Shown piece by piece: positions 52,045 through 60,729 of a DNA stretch of 64,000 nucleotides (positions are counted from its first letter, which is position 1; each line of letters starts with the position of its first letter). The position numbers were made by a program, and so were the translations under genes. Below the pieces are notes generated by a model. That model saw only the letters and a list, made by a program, of their open reading frames with translations. It was not told the origin of the DNA and did not search any database. Source of the stretch: Herbidospora yilanensis (GTDB taxonomy: Bacteria; Actinomycetota; Actinomycetes; Streptosporangiales; Streptosporangiaceae); the NCBI RefSeq assembly GCF_001570565.1, contig NZ_BBXE01000024.1:130653-194652 (forward strand), in the 5' to 3' direction.

Positions 52045-52887
52045 ATGACCGTTGATCGCGTGTGGTTCGTCACCGGGGCGAGCCGGGGCCTCGGCCGGGC
52101 CTTCGCCCAGGCCGCGCTCGCCGCGGGCGACCGCGTCGTCGGGGTGGCCCGCACCCTCGCGCCGCTGGAGGAACTGGCCGCCGAGCACGGCGACCGCTTC
52201 CTCGCGCTGCCCCTCGACGTCACCGACCGGGCGGCCGTCCGGGCCACCGTCGACGAGGCGGTGCGGCGTATGGGCCGTCTCGACGTCGTCGTCAACAACG
52301 CCGGCTACCTCGCCATGGGCATGCTGGAGGAGTTCGGCGAGGCCGAGGCCCGCGCCCAGATGGAGACGAACTTCTTCGGGCCCCTCTGGGTCGGCCAGGC
52401 CGTGCTGCCGCACCTGCGCGACCAGGGGAGCGGCCACATCCTGCAAATCTCCAGCATCGGCGCGCTCGGCGGCTTCCCCCTCACGGGGATGTACAGCGCC
52501 AGCAAGTTCGCCCTCGAAGGGATGAGCGAGGCGCTGGCGGCGGAGGCCGAGGGCTTCGGCGTCAAGGTCACCATCGTCGAGCCCGGCGGATACTGGACCG
52601 GCCTCTACACCACCGGGCTCGTCACGACCGAGCCGATGGACGTCTACGCGCCGCTGCGGGCCGAACTGGAGAAGCGCTTCGCCGAAGGATCCGTCGACAG
52701 CCTGCCGGAGCTCGCGGCCGAAGCCGTCATGAGACTCGTGGCCGACGAGAACCCGCCGCTGCGCCTGCTGCTGGGCAGCGCCGTCTACGACATCGCCTTC
52801 GACCTCTCCCGGAAGAAGACGGAGACCTGGGCGGCCTGGGAGGAGGTCAGCCGCGCCGCGGAGAAGGCCGTTCCGGCGCCCGAATGA
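52045..52887 (+). CDS. Short-chain dehydrogenase/reductase
   Basis: A 280-residue classical SDR: TGASRGLGRAF (cofactor), VVNNAGYLAMG, ISSIGALGGF, and YSASKFALEG with the Tyr-Lys pair. The C terminus has the VRLRLL-like shape of ketoreductases acting on larger substrates. It is regulated by the adjacent TetR gene through the twin palindromes. AGGGGA lies just before; ATG at 52045 is used, although GTG 52042 directly precedes it. The substrate is unknown. Confidence 0.88.
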   Translation: MTVDRVWFVTGASRGLGRAFAQAALAAGDRVVGVARTLAPLEELAAEHGDRFLALPLDVTDRAAVRATVDEAVRRMGRLDVVVNNAGYLAMGMLEEFGEAEARAQMETNFFGPLWVGQAVLPHLRDQGSGHILQISSIGALGGFPLTGMYSASKFALEGMSEALAAEAEGFGVKVTIVEPGGYWTGLYTTGLVTTEPMDVYAPLRAELEKRFAEGSVDSLPELAAEAVMRLVADENPPLRLLLGSAVYDIAFDLSRKKTETWAAWEEVSRAAEKAVPAPE

Positions 52888-52913
52888 CCGCCGTTTTCTG
52901 CTAGGCATGCGGC

Positions 52914-53345
52914 ATGCAGCGATTGACGCCTCTCATCGGCGAATGGGCCGTCACGACCGCGCTCGCCGACGGCCGGGTGCTCGGCCGGGTCCGGTCGACG
53001 TTCACCTGGCTCGACGACCGGTTCGTCGTCCAGCACACTGACGTCTTCCCCGGCGACCAGGGCATGCCCGAGTTGTTCCCCGCCGTCTGCGTCTACGGCC
53101 TCGACGACGACGCCGGGCGGTTCACCCAGCTCTACTCCGACGGGCGGGGCGTGCACCGCGTCTACCAGTGCAGCCTGGACGACGGCGTCTGGCGGATGTG
53201 GCGCGACCAGCCGGGGTTCGCGCAGCGTTTCACCGCCACCGTCGGGGCCGACGTCATCGACGGCGGCTGGGAGCTGGCCCTGGAGGAGGGCGGGTGGAAG
53301 CCCGACCTGTCGGTCAGGTACGAGAGAGCCGGTCGGCCAGCCTGA
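52914..53345 (+). CDS. Conserved small protein, DUF1579-like
   Basis: A 143-residue protein, beta-rich. IGEWAVTTALADGRVLGRVRSTFTWLDDRFVVQHTDV and YSDGRGVHRVYQCS recall the calycin-like DUF1579 family, which measures sample signals in unknown pathways. Assignment is tentative. It starts 26 bp after the SDR and may be co-transcribed. The 3' end overlaps the converging endonuclease V gene by 32 bp. Confidence 0.65.
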   Translation: MQRLTPLIGEWAVTTALADGRVLGRVRSTFTWLDDRFVVQHTDVFPGDQGMPELFPAVCVYGLDDDAGRFTQLYSDGRGVHRVYQCSLDDGVWRMWRDQPGFAQRFTATVGADVIDGGWELALEEGGWKPDLSVRYERAGRPA

Positions 53346-53958
53346 TCGGCTCGGGCAGCCGGAACTCCGGGGTCAGCCGCAGCACCTGGGCGCACGCGTT
53401 GGCGAGGCTCATGCGGTGTCCCTGTGACACGTACACCGGCTTCACCCCGGTCCGGGTGCGCAGGGCGCGGCCGACCGTCTCGCCGTCGAGGACGATCGGC
53501 GTCCACGAGCCGCGCTCGGCGGCGGGGGGCTCGTGCGTGCCCACGAACGCCGTCTTGGCCACCCCGATCGCCGGCAGTCCCGTCAGCACGCCCAGATGGC
53601 AGGCCAGCCCGAACCGGCGGGGGTGCGCCACCCCGTAGCCGTCGCAGACCAGCAGGCCGGGGGTGACCGACAGGCGGGAGAGCGCCGTCAGCAGGGGCGG
53701 GATCTCGCGGAACGCGAACAGCCCCGGCACGTAAGGGAACCGGGCCCTCTCCCGCGCCACCGCCTGGTCGACGACGTTGAGCGAGGAGTCGAGCACGACG
53801 ACGGCTCCGGTCACCGTGTCGTCGGCCGCGTAGCCCACGTCGAGACCGGCCGTGAAGCCGATCTCCGCGGGCCCTTCCGAGGCCAGGTCGGCGAGCGGGC
53901 GGAGCCGCGACTGGATCTCCGTCGCCTCGGCGACGGTGGCCGGTTCGTCCCAGGTCAT
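53314..53958 (-). CDS. nfi: Endonuclease V
   Basis: A 214-residue repair enzyme that nicks DNA or RNA next to deaminated bases such as inosine. Motifs: GLDVGYA (first metal Asp), YVPGLFAFREIPPLL (catalytic Glu, wedge), CDGYGVAHPRRFGLACHLG, and GVAKTAFVG. ATG at 53958 is preferred; a GTG at 53994 would overlap the start of the divergent TetR gene. Confidence 0.92.
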   Translation of the reverse strand: MTWDEPATVAEATEIQSRLRPLADLASEGPAEIGFTAGLDVGYAADDTVTGAVVVLDSSLNVVDQAVARERARFPYVPGLFAFREIPPLLTALSRLSVTPGLLVCDGYGVAHPRRFGLACHLGVLTGLPAIGVAKTAFVGTHEPPAAERGSWTPIVLDGETVGRALRTRTGVKPVYVSQGHRMSLANACAQVLRLTPEFRLPEPIRLADRLSRT

Positions 53959-53987
53959 CCCCACCAGGCCCACCGTAGACTGCCGGA

Positions 53988-54569
53988 ATGACACGAGCGG
54001 GAGGTACGCGTGCCGCGCTGCTCGACGCAGCGCTCGCGGTGTTCAACGAGCGTACCTATGGCGACACCCCGGTGGCCGTGGTGGCCGATCGGGCGGGGGT
54101 GTCGGTGGGCACCCTCTATCGATATTTCCCCAGCAAGGAGGCGCTGGGGAACGCCGTCTACCGGCTCTGGAAGCAGCGGCTGGCCGAGCGGCTCGCGGCG
54201 GAGCGGTCGGCCGGCGCGTCCTACGAGAGCACGTTCGCGGCCATGTTCCGCACGTTCGTCGGGTTCGCGGCCGACCACCCGGAGGCGTTCGCGTTCCTCG
54301 AACTCCAGCAGCACGAGAGCTACCTCGACGTCGACAGCCGGACCGCCTCGACCTCCATCGACCAGACGGCGGTCGACTTCGTCGTCCAGGGGCAGCGGGC
54401 GGGAGAGATCCGGGCCGGTGACCCTCGGATGCTGGTCGCGCTCGTCTACGGCGCCCTGGTCGGTCTGGTGAAGGCGCGGCGCGCGGGGCTGCGGCTGACC
54501 GATGAGGATCTGGCGGCGGCGCGGGCGGCCACGTGGGCGCTGCTTGACGTACGATCCCAAGCGGAGTGA
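53988..54569 (+). CDS. TetR-family regulator of the molybdenum hydroxylase operon
   Basis: A 193-residue TetR protein with HTH VAVVADRAGVSVGTLYRYFPSKEALG. It is transcribed with the downstream oxidoreductase genes. A perfect 22-bp palindrome overlaps its own stop codon, so it probably represses the downstream operon by blocking transcription just after its own gene. Confidence 0.9.
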   Translation: MTRAGGTRAALLDAALAVFNERTYGDTPVAVVADRAGVSVGTLYRYFPSKEALGNAVYRLWKQRLAERLAAERSAGASYESTFAAMFRTFVGFAADHPEAFAFLELQQHESYLDVDSRTASTSIDQTAVDFVVQGQRAGEIRAGDPRMLVALVYGALVGLVKARRAGLRLTDEDLAAARAATWALLDVRSQAE

Positions 54570-54582
54570 ACATTCACTCCGC
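54561..54582. promoter_or_regulatory. TetR operator overlapping the TetR stop codon
   Basis: GCGGAGTGAA and TTCACTCCGC form perfect 10-bp arms around CA. The TGA stop of the TetR gene (54567-54569) lies inside the left arm. The palindrome is 24 bp before the ATG of the molybdenum hydroxylase. Confidence 0.8.
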
Positions 54583-54606
54583 ATAACGGCCGAAGGGAAG
54601 CCTCCG

Positions 54607-57126
54607 ATGCGCCTGACGTTCAACGGCGGTCCACGCGAGCACGACCCCGGTCCCGACGACACCGCCGCCGACGTGATCCGGACGGTGTTCGGGGCCACCG
54701 GCACCAAGGTCGCCTGCGGCGCCGGGGTCTGCGGGGCCTGCACGATCCTCGTCGACGGCGAGCCGAAGGCGTCCTGCCTGCTGCCGGCCGCCCATCTGGA
54801 CGGGGCTGAGGTCACCACCGTCGAGGGGGTCGGTGGTGACCACCCCGTCCAGCGGGCGTTCGTCGAGTGCGACGCGCTCCAGTGCGGGTTCTGCACGCCG
54901 GGCTTCGTGACCGAGGCCGTGGCCTTCCACGACCGCTGGCGTAAAGACCGCGAGGGCACGCCCTCCCGTGAGGAGGTCGCCGACGCGCTGACCGGGCACC
55001 TGTGCCGGTGCGGGGCCTACGAGAACATCCTCACCGCCGTCCGGCAGGCCTGCTCGGGTGTGTTCGACGACCGCGAGCCGGTGCCCGCCCGGGTCGAGGC
55101 CCCGGCCAAGGTCACCGGCACGGCCGAATACACGGTCGACGTGACCCTCCCGGGCATGCTCCACGGCGTGATCGTGCGCTCCCGGCTTCCGCACGCCCGG
55201 GTCACGGTCGAACTGCCCGAGGGTTCGGTACGCCTCCTCGACGGCGACGTCGTCCGCTACGCCGGCCAGCCGATCGCGGCGGTGGCCGCCGAGACGCCCG
55301 CCCAGGCCGGAGAGCTCGCCGGGCGGGTCACGGTCGCCTACGAGCCGCTGCCCTCCGTCGTCGACCCCGGCGAGGCCCGGCGGGCCGGCGCCCCGGTGAT
55401 CTTCCCCGACGCCGCCGCCCAGAAGAAGGCGCCCTCCAGCGCCGAAGGCGCCGGATTCCCGGGCCGGTGGCGGGGCAACGTCCGGTCCGGGTACGCCTCG
55501 GCCTGGCGGGGCCGCACCGCCCGGCGCCGGCTCGACGCCGCCGAGGAGCGGAACGCGCCCGGCTACTTCGCCGCCACGTTCACCACCGCCGGTCAGTCGC
55601 ACACCGCGCTCGAACCGCACGCCTCGGTGGCCGACTGGCGGGCCGACGGGCTGACGCTCTACACCTCCACCCAGGCGCTCCCGCACCTGAAGGCCGCCGC
55701 CGCCAAACGCTGGAATCCGCCGAAGGTCGAGGTCGTCGCCCATCACGTCGGCGGCGGATTCGGCGCCAAGCTCGGCCTCGGCGCCGACGCCGTCGCCGCC
55801 GTGGAACTCTCCCGGAAGCTCGGCCGCCCGGTCAGGGTCGCGATGTCCCGCGCCGAGGAGCTCACCGACACCGGCTACCGCCCCGGCACCCGCTCGGAGC
55901 TGCGGATGCTCGGCACCCCGGCCGGCGGGCTGGCCGCGATCGAGCTCGACGTCTCCGGCCACGGCGGTGTCTCGACCGGCTCCATGGTCGCGACCCTGGG
56001 CCTGCTCATGTACGGCCGGGGCCCCCGCCACTTCCGCGACCGCGACGTCGTCGGCAACGCGCCCCCGGCCAGCCCCTTCCGGGGACCGGGCGGCCCGCCG
56101 TTCGCGTGGGCGGTCGAGCAGGGCGTCGACGAGATCGCCCACCGGCTCGGCGCCGACCCGCTCCGGCTCCGCCGCACCTGGGACGGCAACCGCCGCCGCC
56201 GCGCCCTCTACGAGATCGCCGGCGAACTCCCGCTCTGGCGCGACCGCCCCACGACGCCCCAGACGGGCCGTCACCGCCGCGGTGTCGGGGCCGCCGCGGC
56301 CAACTGGATCTACACCGCCGACCTCGACACCAAGGTCGAGCTCACGGTGCGCGACGGCCGGATCGTCGCCCGGACCGCCACCCAGGACATCGGCACCGGC
56401 GTCCGGACCGTCATCCGCAACACCGTCAGGGAGGTCTTCCCGGACGCCGACATCGTCGTCGAGGTCGGCCACTCCCACGCGCCCCACGGCCCGGTCGCCG
56501 GTGGCAGCCGGTCGACCGCCTCGGTCGGCCCGGCCGCCCGCGACGCGGCCCGGAAACTCGCCGCGCACCTCGGCGGCAAGCCCGTCGGCGAGGCCGAGGG
56601 CGTGACCGTCCTCGGCGAACGGCCCAAGGACCGGCGCGGTTCGGCGGTCCCGGTGTCGATGGACCACCTGCGGATCGGCCGAGGGCTGGCGGGGGCCGTG
56701 CACATCACCGAAGTGGAGGTCGACACCCTGCTCGGCCACACGCGGGTCACCCGGGTGTGGGGCGGCATCGCCGCCGGCGCGATCTACAACCGGGCGGCCG
56801 CCCGCAACCAGTGTGAGGGCGGCATCGTGCAGGGCATCGGCTACGCCCTCTACGAGGAGCGGCTCACCGACCCGCGCACGGGGGTGGTCCTGTCGGCGAA
56901 CCTGGAGGACTACCGCCTGCCGGGCGTCAAGGACACCCCCGAGATGACCATCCACTTCCACGAGGACGGCTGGGACCACGTCCCGGGCGGCGGCATCGGG
57001 CTCGGCGAGGTGTGCACCATCTCGGTCGCCGCCTCGGTGGGCAACGCGATTTTCAACGCGACCGGCTTCCGCCCGCTCGACCTGCCCGTCCGCCCCGACC
57101 GCCTGCTCGAAGGGATGCCCCGATGA
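54607..57126 (+). CDS. Fused Fe-S/molybdopterin xanthine dehydrogenase-family hydroxylase
   Basis: An 839-residue protein joining the two-cluster [2Fe-2S] small subunit to the molybdenum subunit. Fe-S domain (1-150): CGAGVCGACTILVDG and a second cluster CGFCTPG...CRCGAY. Mo domain: GGGFGAK, FRGPGGPP, QGIGYALYEE, and the catalytic Glu in PGGGIGLGEVC. It oxidises an aldehyde or N-heterocycle, using water as oxygen source; the substrate is unknown. In most relatives these are two polypeptides (E. coli PaoA/PaoC-like). The next gene supplies the FAD subunit with a 4-bp overlap. Confidence 0.9.
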   Translation: MRLTFNGGPREHDPGPDDTAADVIRTVFGATGTKVACGAGVCGACTILVDGEPKASCLLPAAHLDGAEVTTVEGVGGDHPVQRAFVECDALQCGFCTPGFVTEAVAFHDRWRKDREGTPSREEVADALTGHLCRCGAYENILTAVRQACSGVFDDREPVPARVEAPAKVTGTAEYTVDVTLPGMLHGVIVRSRLPHARVTVELPEGSVRLLDGDVVRYAGQPIAAVAAETPAQAGELAGRVTVAYEPLPSVVDPGEARRAGAPVIFPDAAAQKKAPSSAEGAGFPGRWRGNVRSGYASAWRGRTARRRLDAAEERNAPGYFAATFTTAGQSHTALEPHASVADWRADGLTLYTSTQALPHLKAAAAKRWNPPKVEVVAHHVGGGFGAKLGLGADAVAAVELSRKLGRPVRVAMSRAEELTDTGYRPGTRSELRMLGTPAGGLAAIELDVSGHGGVSTGSMVATLGLLMYGRGPRHFRDRDVVGNAPPASPFRGPGGPPFAWAVEQGVDEIAHRLGADPLRLRRTWDGNRRRRALYEIAGELPLWRDRPTTPQTGRHRRGVGAAAANWIYTADLDTKVELTVRDGRIVARTATQDIGTGVRTVIRNTVREVFPDADIVVEVGHSHAPHGPVAGGSRSTASVGPAARDAARKLAAHLGGKPVGEAEGVTVLGERPKDRRGSAVPVSMDHLRIGRGLAGAVHITEVEVDTLLGHTRVTRVWGGIAAGAIYNRAAARNQCEGGIVQGIGYALYEERLTDPRTGVVLSANLEDYRLPGVKDTPEMTIHFHEDGWDHVPGGGIGLGEVCTISVAASVGNAIFNATGFRPLDLPVRPDRLLEGMPR

Positions 57127-57995
57127 CCGAATACCGGGCCGGCGGGACCGATCTGATGGAACGCCGCGCGTCGGGCCGCTCGACCGGCCCGATCGTCGAT
57201 CTGCGCGACCGGGGCCTCCGGTCGATCGAGACCACCGAAAAGGGCGGGTTCCGGATCGGCGCGATGGTCACCGTCGACACCCTGGCGACCGACCCCCGCC
57301 TCCGGGCCGCCTACCCCGCCCTCGCGCTGACGGCCGGCGCGCTGGCGACGCCGCAGATCAGGCGGGCCGCCACGCTCGGCGGGGTGCTGCTCCAGCGCAC
57401 CCGCTGCCGCTACTACCGCAACGAGCACTACGAGTGCCTGAAGACCGGCGGCGAGGGTTGCCCGGCGCGCGGCAACCCCGGCGAGCGCGCCGTCGTGCTC
57501 GACCTCGGCCCGTGCGTCGCGCCGCACCCGTCGTCGGTGGCGATGGCGCTGCTCACCTACGACGCCGTCGCCGAGATCGAAGAGCGGCCCGCGAGACCCG
57601 TGGCCGGCCTCTACGGCGACGGCGCCCGCGACCACCTGCTCGACGCGTCCGACCTGCTCACCGCGGTCACCCTGCCGCCGCCGGTCGACGGCGAACGCGC
57701 CGGGTACGGGCGTGCGACCGGCCGCGCCTCGGCCGAGTGGCCGCTGGCCGAGGCGGTCGCCCACCTGACGGTGCGCGACGGCGTGATCGTCCGGGCCGGG
57801 GTGGCCGTCGGGGGAGTGGCGGCGGTGCCGCTCCGGCTGCCCGGCGTCGAGGCGGCGCTCACGGGCGGCGCGCCGTCGGAGGGGCTGTTCGCACGGGCGG
57901 CCCGCCTCGACTGGTCCCCGGCGTTCCCCGAGACGGCCTACAAGATCCCGATGACGGCGACGCTGATCGGCGACGTGCTGGCTCAGGCCCTGTAG
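57123..57995 (+). CDS. FAD-binding subunit of molybdenum hydroxylase (PaoB/CoxM-like)
   Basis: A 290-residue FAD subunit: RAGGTDLMERRA and ATPQIRRAATLGGVLLQRTR bind FAD. A Cys-rich loop CRYYRNEHYECLKTGGEGC follows, as in PaoB and 4-hydroxybenzoyl-CoA reductase, where it holds an extra [4Fe-4S] cluster. It passes electrons from the Mo centre to an acceptor. It starts within the stop of the fused Mo subunit (ATGA), and the 3' end overlaps the converging helicase operon by 13 bp. Confidence 0.9.
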   Translation: MTEYRAGGTDLMERRASGRSTGPIVDLRDRGLRSIETTEKGGFRIGAMVTVDTLATDPRLRAAYPALALTAGALATPQIRRAATLGGVLLQRTRCRYYRNEHYECLKTGGEGCPARGNPGERAVVLDLGPCVAPHPSSVAMALLTYDAVAEIEERPARPVAGLYGDGARDHLLDASDLLTAVTLPPPVDGERAGYGRATGRASAEWPLAEAVAHLTVRDGVIVRAGVAVGGVAAVPLRLPGVEAALTGGAPSEGLFARAARLDWSPAFPETAYKIPMTATLIGDVLAQAL

Positions 57996-59275
57996 TTCTC
58001 CAGGTGGGCCAGGACCGCGTGGTTCGCGGCCCACCCGTCGGGGAACTTGATCGGCACGTTGAGCTGCACCCTCGGGCTCATCGGGTGGTGGTCGAGCAGG
58101 TCGGCGATGCCCGCGCGGGCCACCACGACGCAGGCGTGCCGGTGCCGCGAGGTCAGCACGCAGAGCCGCCCCGACTCCAGGTGGAAGGCGGTCGCGTCGC
58201 GCCGTCCCGACAGCGGGTGGAGCACGATCGTGACGTCGTATTCGCGGCCCTGGAGCCGGTTGGCCGTGTCGACGGTGACGCCCTCGGGCGGTTCGGCCAG
58301 CTTCACCGCGGCCACCTGGTCGTTGTGGGCGCAGCCGATCGCGATCCGGTCGGGCGTCACCGGGTGGGAGCCGTGCTCGTCGTGGGCGACCGCGCCGCGC
58401 TGGACCAGCCGCCGGGCGATCTCGGCGCAGGCCTGCGCCGCCTCCGGGTCGGTGCGGACGGTGTGCCGGTTCGGCAGCTCGTAGAGGGCCCACCCGGTGG
58501 CGGCGGCCATCTCGACCGTGCGGTCGAACGGCGAGCGCATCCCCGGCACGGTCAGCTCCAGCCGCCGGGCGCCCTCCTCGGTGCCGGCGGTGAAGCCGCC
58601 CGCCGGGTAGAACGCCTCGGACACCATCGGCGCGGCGCTGGCGGGCAGCCGCCACGACACCGGCAGCCGGTGGGTGCGCAATCCGTTGAGCCGCTGGGTC
58701 ACCGCGACGGCGCTCTGCAGCGGGTCCCACTTCAGGCCGGTCCACCGCTCGCTGTCGACCACGCTGAACGGGTCGAGCTGGCCCGGGTCGCCCACGAACA
58801 ACGCGTGGCCGTCGGCGAACAACCGGGCCACCCCGAGGAGCTTGTCGGAGCGCATCTGGTAGGCCTCGTCGACGATCGCCCACTTCCAGCTCCGGTCGGC
58901 CACGTAGGCCCACTTGTCGGCGGTGGCGGTGACGACCTGGCAGGCGTCGACCTGGGCGATCTTGCTGCCGGTGGTGACGGCGGCGTGGCGGCGGACCCGC
59001 TCGGGCGGGTCGAAGCCCTCGGCGTGCAGCCGCCCGATCGTCAGCTCGGGGGAGCGCCGCGCCAGCCGGTCGACGAGGTCGTCGACCTGCTCGTTGGTCT
59101 GCGCCACGATCATCAGCCGCTCGCCCTTGGCGGCGATGGCGGCCGTGGTCTCGACGACCAGCGTGGTCTTCCCGGCGCCCGGGGGCGAGTCGACGACCAG
59201 GCCCGGCGAGGCCGCGCTGGTGTAGTCGGCCAGGATCGTCTCGGTGGCCGCCCTGGCGGCTTCTGCGGGGGTCAT
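57983..59275 (-). CDS. SF1 helicase (AAA/Upf1-like), last gene of the four-gene operon
   Basis: A 430-residue superfamily 1 helicase, short for the group. Walker A DSPPGAGKTT (residues 29-38), Walker B IVDEAYQM, GDPGQLDP (motif III), LPVSWRLP, VDTANRLQGREYDVTIV (motif V) and LTSRHRHACVVV (motif VI). The compact form without large inserts suits Dna2/Upf1-type or conjugative-helicase-like enzymes. Its start overlaps the stop of the upstream gene by 4 bp. It is coupled with an Fe-S Cas4-like protein, so a DNA end-processing complex is inferred. Confidence 0.88.
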   Translation of the reverse strand: MTPAEAARAATETILADYTSAASPGLVVDSPPGAGKTTLVVETTAAIAAKGERLMIVAQTNEQVDDLVDRLARRSPELTIGRLHAEGFDPPERVRRHAAVTTGSKIAQVDACQVVTATADKWAYVADRSWKWAIVDEAYQMRSDKLLGVARLFADGHALFVGDPGQLDPFSVVDSERWTGLKWDPLQSAVAVTQRLNGLRTHRLPVSWRLPASAAPMVSEAFYPAGGFTAGTEEGARRLELTVPGMRSPFDRTVEMAAATGWALYELPNRHTVRTDPEAAQACAEIARRLVQRGAVAHDEHGSHPVTPDRIAIGCAHNDQVAAVKLAEPPEGVTVDTANRLQGREYDVTIVLHPLSGRRDATAFHLESGRLCVLTSRHRHACVVVARAGIADLLDHHPMSPRVQLNVPIKFPDGWAANHAVLAHLENYRA

Positions 59276-60729
59276 GACCAGGGCTCCGCGGCGTCGTCGT
59301 CGGTCGGCACGTAGTCGGGCGGCGGGCCGCCGTGGGTCCACGGCGTCTCCTCGCGCGGCGGCAGCGGCGCGCGGCGCGACTCGCCGGGGTCGAGCTCGGT
59401 GTAGCAGATCACGGTCCCGACCCCGGGCACGCTGCCCTCGGCGGGCTGCGAGCCCCGGCCCATGCCGTCGTCGATCTGCACGGTCACCATGCGGTCGGCC
59501 AACGAGGTGATCGTCGCCGACTGGCGCGGCCGGGAGGGCGAGCGCACCTTCTTGCCCTTCGCCAGGCGTACCGGATCGGAGGTCTCGATCGTCACCAGGG
59601 GACGCGGGACCTCGCGCTTGCCGCCCGGCGGCACGATGCGCCGGGTCAGGTCGACGGCCACGACCTCGCCCGCGAACGCCACGCCGTCGGCCCGGTATTC
59701 GGCCATCACGAGCGGGTCGTCGAAGGCGCGGGTCGCCTCGAACGACTGCTGCGCCGCCTCCAGCCGGGCCAGCCGCTTGGCCGCCGCGACCGCGCTGTCG
59801 CGCTTGCCCTGCGGCAGGCCGCCGCCGTCGATCCAGGCGCGGTGGAGGGCGACGTGGACACGGTCGCGCTCCCAGCGGGTGGTCGCGCCGGGCGACTCCT
59901 TCAGGGCCGCGAGCAGACCGATCGCCTGCCACATGCGGTCCCACGTGGGCCGCAACTGGCCGTGCAGCGCCTCCTCGACCTGCGTGGCCGAACCGGTCAC
60001 GTCGTAGTGCTCGATCGCCTTCTGGAGCTCCTGCCGGTCGAACTCGGGATGGGTGTCGGGACCGGCGGGCGGGGTCAGCGGATCGTCGGCCAGCGCCGCC
60101 GCCTCGGGGCCGGTCAGGCCCTCGGGCGGGTCGATCCAGCCGAGCAGCGCGGCCAGGTCGGCGTCTTCGACGGCGCTCTGGCCGGTCACCCAGTGGGCGG
60201 TCAGCAGGTCGGTCATCGCCACCATCAGCGACGACCCGGCGAACTCGCTCTGCTCGGCCAGGAAGGTCAGCCACCGGCCCAGCATCGGCACCGCCGGGTC
60301 GACCGCGTAGGGCCCGGTCGTGCGCCGGAACCGCGACGAACGCCCCAGCTTGGCGGCGAACTCCACCCCGCCGGGGCTCGGCACGACGATCTGCGGCGCG
60401 TCGAGGCACCGCTCGAACGGCGTCTTCGCCTCGACCGTCTCGACCTGCCGGGAGATCCGGTCGATGTAGGGCAGCAGCACCGCCCCGAGGTCGGCGAGGA
60501 ACTGGAACCGCAGGTCGCGGTTGCGCGGCTGCGGCACCACGAGCAGCGTCGGCCGCCGCGGATCGGTGCCGACCATCGCGCCGAGCGGCGCGGCGGCCTC
60601 ACCGGCCAGCCGGAGCGGCACGAACACCATCGGCGCCTCGGCCAGGTGGACGTGGCGCACGGTGGCGCGCGGCAGCGCCCGGCCCCGCTCCCGCGCCTTC
60701 ACCTTCACGTAGGAGTGGAGCAGGCTCAC
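59272..60729 (-). CDS. Unknown protein between helicase and Cas4-like protein
   Basis: A 485-residue soluble protein. I do not recognise a family. The N-terminal half has a Rossmann-like or helical part (VFVPLRLAGEAAAPLGAMVG, RRPTLLVVPQPRNRDLRF). The middle is helical and rich in Ala/Leu. The C-terminal about 100 residues are basic then beta-rich (KKVRSPSRPRQSATITSLAD, RMVTVQIDDGMGRGSQPAEG), possibly an OB-fold nucleic-acid binder like the accessory domains of Upf1-type helicases. ATGA overlaps on both sides show tight translational coupling with the helicase and the Cas4-like gene. Confidence 0.7.
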   Translation of the reverse strand: MSLLHSYVKVKARERGRALPRATVRHVHLAEAPMVFVPLRLAGEAAAPLGAMVGTDPRRPTLLVVPQPRNRDLRFQFLADLGAVLLPYIDRISRQVETVEAKTPFERCLDAPQIVVPSPGGVEFAAKLGRSSRFRRTTGPYAVDPAVPMLGRWLTFLAEQSEFAGSSLMVAMTDLLTAHWVTGQSAVEDADLAALLGWIDPPEGLTGPEAAALADDPLTPPAGPDTHPEFDRQELQKAIEHYDVTGSATQVEEALHGQLRPTWDRMWQAIGLLAALKESPGATTRWERDRVHVALHRAWIDGGGLPQGKRDSAVAAAKRLARLEAAQQSFEATRAFDDPLVMAEYRADGVAFAGEVVAVDLTRRIVPPGGKREVPRPLVTIETSDPVRLAKGKKVRSPSRPRQSATITSLADRMVTVQIDDGMGRGSQPAEGSVPGVGTVICYTELDPGESRRAPLPPREETPWTHGGPPPDYVPTDDDAAEPWS

